Source: Marinobacterium marinum
GTDB taxonomy: Bacteria > Pseudomonadota > Gammaproteobacteria > Pseudomonadales > Balneatricaceae
Length of the DNA: 64,000 nt
Assembly: GCF_013868415.1 (NCBI RefSeq)
Contig: NZ_JACEMT010000035.1
Span: 1-64,000 of the forward strand
Reading direction: 5' to 3'
Positions within the stretch are counted from its first letter, which is position 1, and each line of letters opens with the position of its first letter. This document shows positions 59,952-64,000 of the stretch, in pieces. The notes under the pieces are model-generated. The model did no database searches. It saw only the letters and a program-made list of their open reading frames with translations, and was not told the DNA's origin. A program made the position numbers and the translations under genes.

Positions 59952-61193
59952 ATGTTGAAACAAAACCATCTGTATGAAGTGAAAACGCCACCAAGCGTCA
60001 GCCATGAAAAGGCGTTCTCGATTTTGATTGCCAGCCGTTCGGCGGAGGCATTAACACAGCTGAAGTCTGCTCTGAGCCTGATGCCCGCCGGAGTGAAAAT
60101 CAACTGCCGCCTGATCAGTAATGGCCATTCCGATCCCTTACATGGGCTGGAAAAATTGCCGGACTTGCTGATTTTTCGAGTGGGTGACTGCTGGCAGGCC
60201 GAGCTGGAGTCGCTGTGCGCCCGCCCACCGGAGACGCGGGTACCGATGCTGGTGGTCAGTACGGAAGCTCAGTCATCGGCTATGCGGTTGTCGATGAAGG
60301 CAGGTGCTCGCGACTTCTTTCCCGAGCCGCTGGAAGACGGCGAGCTGCTGCGGGTTGTCGACCAGTTGTATCGCGAAAACCGGGATCAGCTCAGTTCGCT
60401 CAACACTCATCTGACCGTTGTCATGAACGCCAAGGGCGGATCGGGAGCCAGCCTGATCGCCACCAATCTGGCGCATCAGTTGGCGTCGGCGGGCAAGCGC
60501 AAGGTCGTGCTGGTCGATCTGGATCTGCAATTCGGCTCACTGTCGCATTACCTGGATCTCAAGCCGCAACGCGGCATCAAGCAGGCGCTGGATAATGTGG
60601 AAGACCTGGATGGCCTGGCGTTGGAGGGGTATCTGACGCGTCATGTCAGCGGGCTCAAAATACTGAGCTCCGAGTCGGACCGTCTGCTGCTGAGCGATGA
60701 AGTGTCCAGCGATCAATTGATGCAGCTGTTCCGGCTGCTGGCCAAGGAACATCAGCATCTGGTAGTGGACCTGCCGCGCCAGATTGATCTGGTCACCTCC
60801 ACGGTTCTGGAACAGGCGGATCAGATTGTGCTGACGCTGCAGCAGGGTATTACCTACTTGCGTGACGCAGCCCGGCTGATCGAAGTGATGCGCCGGGATC
60901 TGGATATTCCCGACCACCGGATTCTGGTGGTGGTGAACCGCTACGACAAGGCTTCACCGATCACGCTGGCGGAAGTGTCCAAGGCGCTCAAGCATCAGCC
61001 AATCGTGACCGTGCCCAACGACTACAAGCACGTCAGTGAAGCGCTGAACAACGGTATGCCGTTACTGGATATCGCCCGCCGGGCTCCGATCAGCCGGGCT
61101 CTGCACGGGCTCAGCGAGGAGGTCACCGGGGGCAGGAGCCCGGCGCGTCCGGGGCTGCTGGGGAAACTGTTCCATCTGGTCAAGGGGGACTGA
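59952..61193 (+). CDS. cpaE: Flp pilus localisation ATPase-like protein (CpaE/TadZ)
   Basis: A 413-residue protein. The N-terminal half (about 20-140) resembles a receiver fold without a clear phosphate site. The C-terminal half is a MinD/ParA-like domain. Its Walker A is KGGSGAS (161-167), missing the second lysine of KGGxGK, as in other TadZ-type proteins; a VLVDLDLQFGSL block follows. It localises the pilus machinery to a pole. ATG 59952 follows GGAG. Confidence 0.92.
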   Translation: MLKQNHLYEVKTPPSVSHEKAFSILIASRSAEALTQLKSALSLMPAGVKINCRLISNGHSDPLHGLEKLPDLLIFRVGDCWQAELESLCARPPETRVPMLVVSTEAQSSAMRLSMKAGARDFFPEPLEDGELLRVVDQLYRENRDQLSSLNTHLTVVMNAKGGSGASLIATNLAHQLASAGKRKVVLVDLDLQFGSLSHYLDLKPQRGIKQALDNVEDLDGLALEGYLTRHVSGLKILSSESDRLLLSDEVSSDQLMQLFRLLAKEHQHLVVDLPRQIDLVTSTVLEQADQIVLTLQQGITYLRDAARLIEVMRRDLDIPDHRILVVVNRYDKASPITLAEVSKALKHQPIVTVPNDYKHVSEALNNGMPLLDIARRAPISRALHGLSEEVTGGRSPARPGLLGKLFHLVKGD

Positions 61194-61196
61194 ATC

Positions 61197-62591
61197 ATGT
61201 CACTGCTGAGTAATCGATTGAATCGTCTGCGGGTTGCCGAAGTGGTTGAACTGAAACAGACAGCCGAAGCCGAGGAGGCTACACAGGAGTCGGCACCGGA
61301 GCGCCCGCCACTGATGATTGAAACCCTGTCCACGGCGGAGCTGGATTGCAAGCAGCAGTTGCACCGGGAACTGCTCAAGCGCATGGATCTGTCGCTGATC
61401 GACAGCCTGGATGAGGCCGAGGCGCGGCGTCAGATCGGTGATCTCTGTCGCCAGCTGATGGAGGAGCTGGCGGTTCCGTTCAGTACCCAGTCGCGTCAGA
61501 AAATCATGAAGCTGATCGAAGACGAGATCATGGGACTGGGGCCGCTGGAGCCGCTGCTGGATGACAAGACCATTTCCGATATTCTGGTCAATGGGCCCGA
61601 CTCCATCTATGTGGAGCGTTTCGGCAAGCTGGAACACTGCCCGGTCAGTTTCAGCAGTCAGGGGCATCTGATGAATACCATCGACCGTATCGTGTCCAGT
61701 GTCGGACGGCATATCGATGAGTCGTCTCCGATGGTGGATGCCCGGCTCAAGGACGGATCTCGTGTCAACGTGATCATTCCGCCGCTGGCACTGGACGGGC
61801 CGCAGATCTCGATTCGCCGTTTTATGGTGGAGCTGCTGTCGATGCAGAATCTGGTTGAGCTGGGATCGGTCGACGCCAAGGTCGCCCCGGTACTGGAGGG
61901 GATCGTCAAGGCTCGGTTGAATATCCTGATTTCGGGCGGGACCGGCTCAGGCAAAACCACCATGCTCAATATTCTGTCCGGCTACATTCCGCACGACGAG
62001 CGTATTGTCACCATTGAAGACTCGGCCGAGCTGCAGCTGCAGCAGCCTCATGTGGTACGCCTTGAAACCCGGCCTCCTAACATTGAAGGGCGAGGCGAGG
62101 TGACCCAGCGTGAGCTGGTCAAGAACAGTCTGAGGATGCGTCCGGATCGAATCGTACTGGGCGAAGTGCGTGGCGGTGAAACACTCGACATGCTGCAGGC
62201 GATGAATACCGGCCATGACGGTTCACTGACCACTATCCACGCCAACAGTGCCCGTGATGCGCTGGGACGTATTGAAAACATGGTGGCGATGACCGGTATC
62301 AGCTTTCCTACCAAGGCGTTGCGGGCACAGATCGCCTCGGCGATCGATGTGGTATTGCAGGTGACGCGTCTGGAGGATGGACGCCGCAAGCTGGTCAGTA
62401 TTCAGGAGATCAACGGCATGGAGGGCGACATTATCACCATGTCCGAGCTGTTTACCTTCGAGCGTCAGGGGGTGGACGAGAAGGGCAATGTTCTGGGGCG
62501 GTTCAAGGCCACAGGCATCGTACCGGGCTTTCACAAGCGCTTGGCTCAGCGCGGTATTGAAATACCGACCGCGCTGTTCGAGCCCGAATAG
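61197..62591 (+). CDS. cpaF: Flp pilus secretion ATPase (CpaF/TadA)
   Basis: A 464-residue GspE/TadA-type hexameric ATPase that powers pilus extension and retraction. The Walker A GGTGSGKT is at 247-254, the Asp box [10 protein letters not shown] follows, and [15 protein letters not shown] is the His box. The N-terminal 90 residues are less conserved. It starts 3 nt after cpaE. Confidence 0.97.
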   Translation: MSLLSNRLNRLRVAEVVELKQTAEAEEATQESAPERPPLMIETLSTAELDCKQQLHRELLKRMDLSLIDSLDEAEARRQIGDLCRQLMEELAVPFSTQSRQKIMKLIEDEIMGLGPLEPLLDDKTISDILVNGPDSIYVERFGKLEHCPVSFSSQGHLMNTIDRIVSSVGRHIDESSPMVDARLKDGSRVNVIIPPLALDGPQISIRRFMVELLSMQNLVELGSVDAKVAPVLEGIVKARLNILISGGTGSGKTTMLNILSGYIPHDERIVTIEDSAELQLQQPHVVRLETRPPNIEGRGEVTQRELVKNSLRMRPDRIVLGEVRGGETLDMLQAMNTGHDGSLTTIHANSARDALGRIENMVAMTGISFPTKALRAQIASAIDVVLQVTRLEDGRRKLVSIQEINGMEGDIITMSELFTFERQGVDEKGNVLGRFKATGIVPGFHKRLAQRGIEIPTALFEPE

Positions 62592-62602
62592 GAGGCAAGA
62601 CA

Positions 62603-63592
62603 ATGAACCTGCAACTGGAATCCACGGAAATTGTTGTCATTCTGGCGCTGGTGTTCATCTCGGTCTTTATTCTGCTGGCCAGTCTGTCCATTCCTGTGTT
62701 CGGTGAACAGAAAAAGGTGCGCAGGCGGTTGCAGCAGCGTCTGGGTGAAATCACGCCCGAGTCGGGGCAGCCCTCAATCGGCAGCCTGTTGCGTGCGCGC
62801 TACCTGAAAAAACTGAACCCTCTGGAGCGGCAGCTTGAGTCGCTGCCGGGCATGGAGTCCCTGGCTCGTCTGATCGAGCAGTCAGGCAGCAAGGTGATGG
62901 CGTACAAAGTGGTGGTGCTGTCCTTGTTGCTGAGCGCCGCAGGCTTCGCCCTGTTGCTGTTTGTAACGAAATACTGGCCGGTGGCATTGGCTGTGGCGGC
63001 TGTGCTGATTGTGGCTCCTTACCTGCGCCTGCTGTACCTGCGCCAGAAGCGGATGCTGGAGTTCGAGGCTCAGTTGCCGGAAGCGATCGACATTATCAAG
63101 CGCGCGCTGCTGACCGGACACCCGTTCAGTGAATCTCTGAACCTGGTTGCCGAGGGGCTGGAAGGTCCCGTTTCACTGGAGTTCGGCATCACTTATTCCG
63201 ACTTGAGTTACGGCTCCGACCTGCGTCGGGCGATGCTGGGATTGCTGGAGCGAGTGCCCAGTGTGACGCTGATGGCGTTTGTGACGGCAGTGCTGGTGCA
63301 AAAGGAAACCGGGGGGAATCTGGCCGAGATACTGAGCAATATCGGCTCGGTGATTCGCGGGCGTTTTCGTTTCCAGCGCCGCGTGAAAACCCTGTCTGCC
63401 GAGGGGCGCCTGTCGGCCTGGATTCTGATGCTGGTGCCCTTTGGTCTGTTTGGCCTGATCTATTTCACTACGCCGGGGTATATGGAAACGCTGGTGCGAT
63501 CCGAGCGCGGCCATCAGCTGATCATGATCAGTTTTGTCCTGATGCTAGTGGGGGCGCTCTGGATCCGACGCCTGCTGAGAATCGAGGTGTGA
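62603..63592 (+). CDS. tadB: Flp pilus inner-membrane platform protein TadB
   Basis: A 329-residue membrane protein of the T2SF/GspF class. A first membrane helix (about 9-30), a cytoplasmic segment, two central helices (about 100-140), the GspF-like core (LPEAIDIIKRALLTGHPFSESL, quoted in part: AIDIIKRALLTGHPF) and two C-terminal helices. It pairs with TadC as the platform that contacts CpaF. The tadC ATG lies 4 nt after the stop. Confidence 0.95.
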   Translation: MNLQLESTEIVVILALVFISVFILLASLSIPVFGEQKKVRRRLQQRLGEITPESGQPSIGSLLRARYLKKLNPLERQLESLPGMESLARLIEQSGSKVMAYKVVVLSLLLSAAGFALLLFVTKYWPVALAVAAVLIVAPYLRLLYLRQKRMLEFEAQLPEAIDIIKRALLTGHPFSESLNLVAEGLEGPVSLEFGITYSDLSYGSDLRRAMLGLLERVPSVTLMAFVTAVLVQKETGGNLAEILSNIGSVIRGRFRFQRRVKTLSAEGRLSAWILMLVPFGLFGLIYFTTPGYMETLVRSERGHQLIMISFVLMLVGALWIRRLLRIEV

Positions 63593-63595
63593 ACG

Positions 63596-64000
63596 ATGGA
63601 AATTCTACTGGAACTGATTAATGAACATATCGGCAATGCGGTCTATGTCCGTTATATCGTGATCGGACTGGTCGCGGCGGCAGCACTGGTGTTCGGGCTG
63701 AGTCTTACGGTCTTGGTCAGCGGTATGGCCGCTCCGTTCCGTCATCGGGTACGGGCGCTGACGGCCGAGCCGGGGCATCGCCATGACAGTGGCGGCGGTA
63801 CCCGGGTGTTGTCATCGCTGGACCCGCTGACACGGCACCTGTTGCCGGGCAAGGACTGGGACAAAAGCCGGTTGCACGCCAAGCTGGTCCATGCCGGATT
63901 CCGTGCGCCCAACGCCATGAGTTCGCTGTATGCCCTGAAAGTGCTGCTGGCCATTAGCCTGCTAATGTTGACTTGGCTGGCAACCAGCTTCAATCCGAAG
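63596..64000 (+). CDS. tadC: Flp pilus platform protein TadC (partial, runs off the window)
   Basis: The first 135 codons of a TadC-like protein, open to the right edge of the window. ATG 63596 follows the tadB stop after 3 nt. A membrane helix (about 20-43: YIVIGLVAAAALVFGLS) is followed by a cytoplasmic stretch ending in LHAKLVHAGFRAP, the usual TadC motif, and the start of a second membrane helix. The rest of the gene and any later tad genes (tadD) lie outside. Confidence 0.88.
   Translation, partial: MEILLELINEHIGNAVYVRYIVIGLVAAAALVFGLSLTVLVSGMAAPFRHRVRALTAEPGHRHDSGGGTRVLSSLDPLTRHLLPGKDWDKSRLHAKLVHAGFRAPNAMSSLYALKVLLAISLLMLTWLATSFNPK

Overview
The window is a contiguous stretch of a gammaproteobacterial chromosome of moderately high GC, most likely from the Pseudomonadales/Oceanospirillales side of the class. 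This rests on gene order. The blocks sdhE-ygfX-nadB-rpoE-mucA-mucC-mucD-lepA-lepB-rnc-era-recO-pdxJ-acpS, cysM-relA-mazG and aroQ-accB-accC-prmA-zinc ribbon-dusB-fis-purH-purD match Pseudomonas-type genomes. The leucine dehydrogenase/branched-chain 2-oxoacid dehydrogenase operon and the tad locus suggest a free-living marine or environmental bacterium. The species cannot be named from the sequence.

Layout. 1-3330: the distal part of an rRNA operon (spacer with boxA, 23S, 5S, terminator). 3423-9317: sdhE, ygfX, nadB (reverse) and the sigma-E envelope-stress operon rpoE-mucA-rseC-mucD, with a likely sigma-E promoter in front. 9419-20081: a forward housekeeping run (lepA, lepB, DUF4845 gene, rnc, era, recO, pdxJ, acpS, cysM, relA, mazG). 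20204-24544: ppc, adk, rlmB. 24597-32145: reverse genes ackA, a short phosphotransacylase, hinT, and the stress operon prkA-yeaH-spoVR. 32349-36594: a reverse, translationally coupled operon for branched-chain amino acid breakdown (leucine dehydrogenase, E1 alpha, E1 beta, E2). 36884-46256: a LysE exporter, then purD, purH, fis, dusB, a zinc-ribbon protein, prmA, accC, accB and aroQ, all reverse. 46529-51354: a DUF2333 protein, an orphan ParA, a tiny membrane protein, hpt, upp and uraA. 51375-64000: a receiver/AraC regulator facing an 11-kb tad (Flp pilus) locus that runs off the right edge inside tadC.

Most of the window is conserved core genome. The less ordinary parts are these. (1) The anti-sigma factor after rpoE looks like MucA fused to the C-terminal domain of MucB/RseB, with no separate mucB. 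(2) The tad locus carries an AAA+ ATPase with a helical/winged-helix-like N-terminus between the prepilin peptidase and cpaB. (3) The 354-bp gap between the regulator and flp contains a 17-bp near-perfect inverted repeat and a second palindrome, good candidates for operators. (4) The E2 acyltransferase lacks the usual Asp of its HRxxDG active-site motif.

No insertion sequences, prophage, CRISPR arrays, tRNA genes or integration scars were seen. Start sites were chosen by Shine-Dalgarno spacing and family alignment from memory. No database search was possible.
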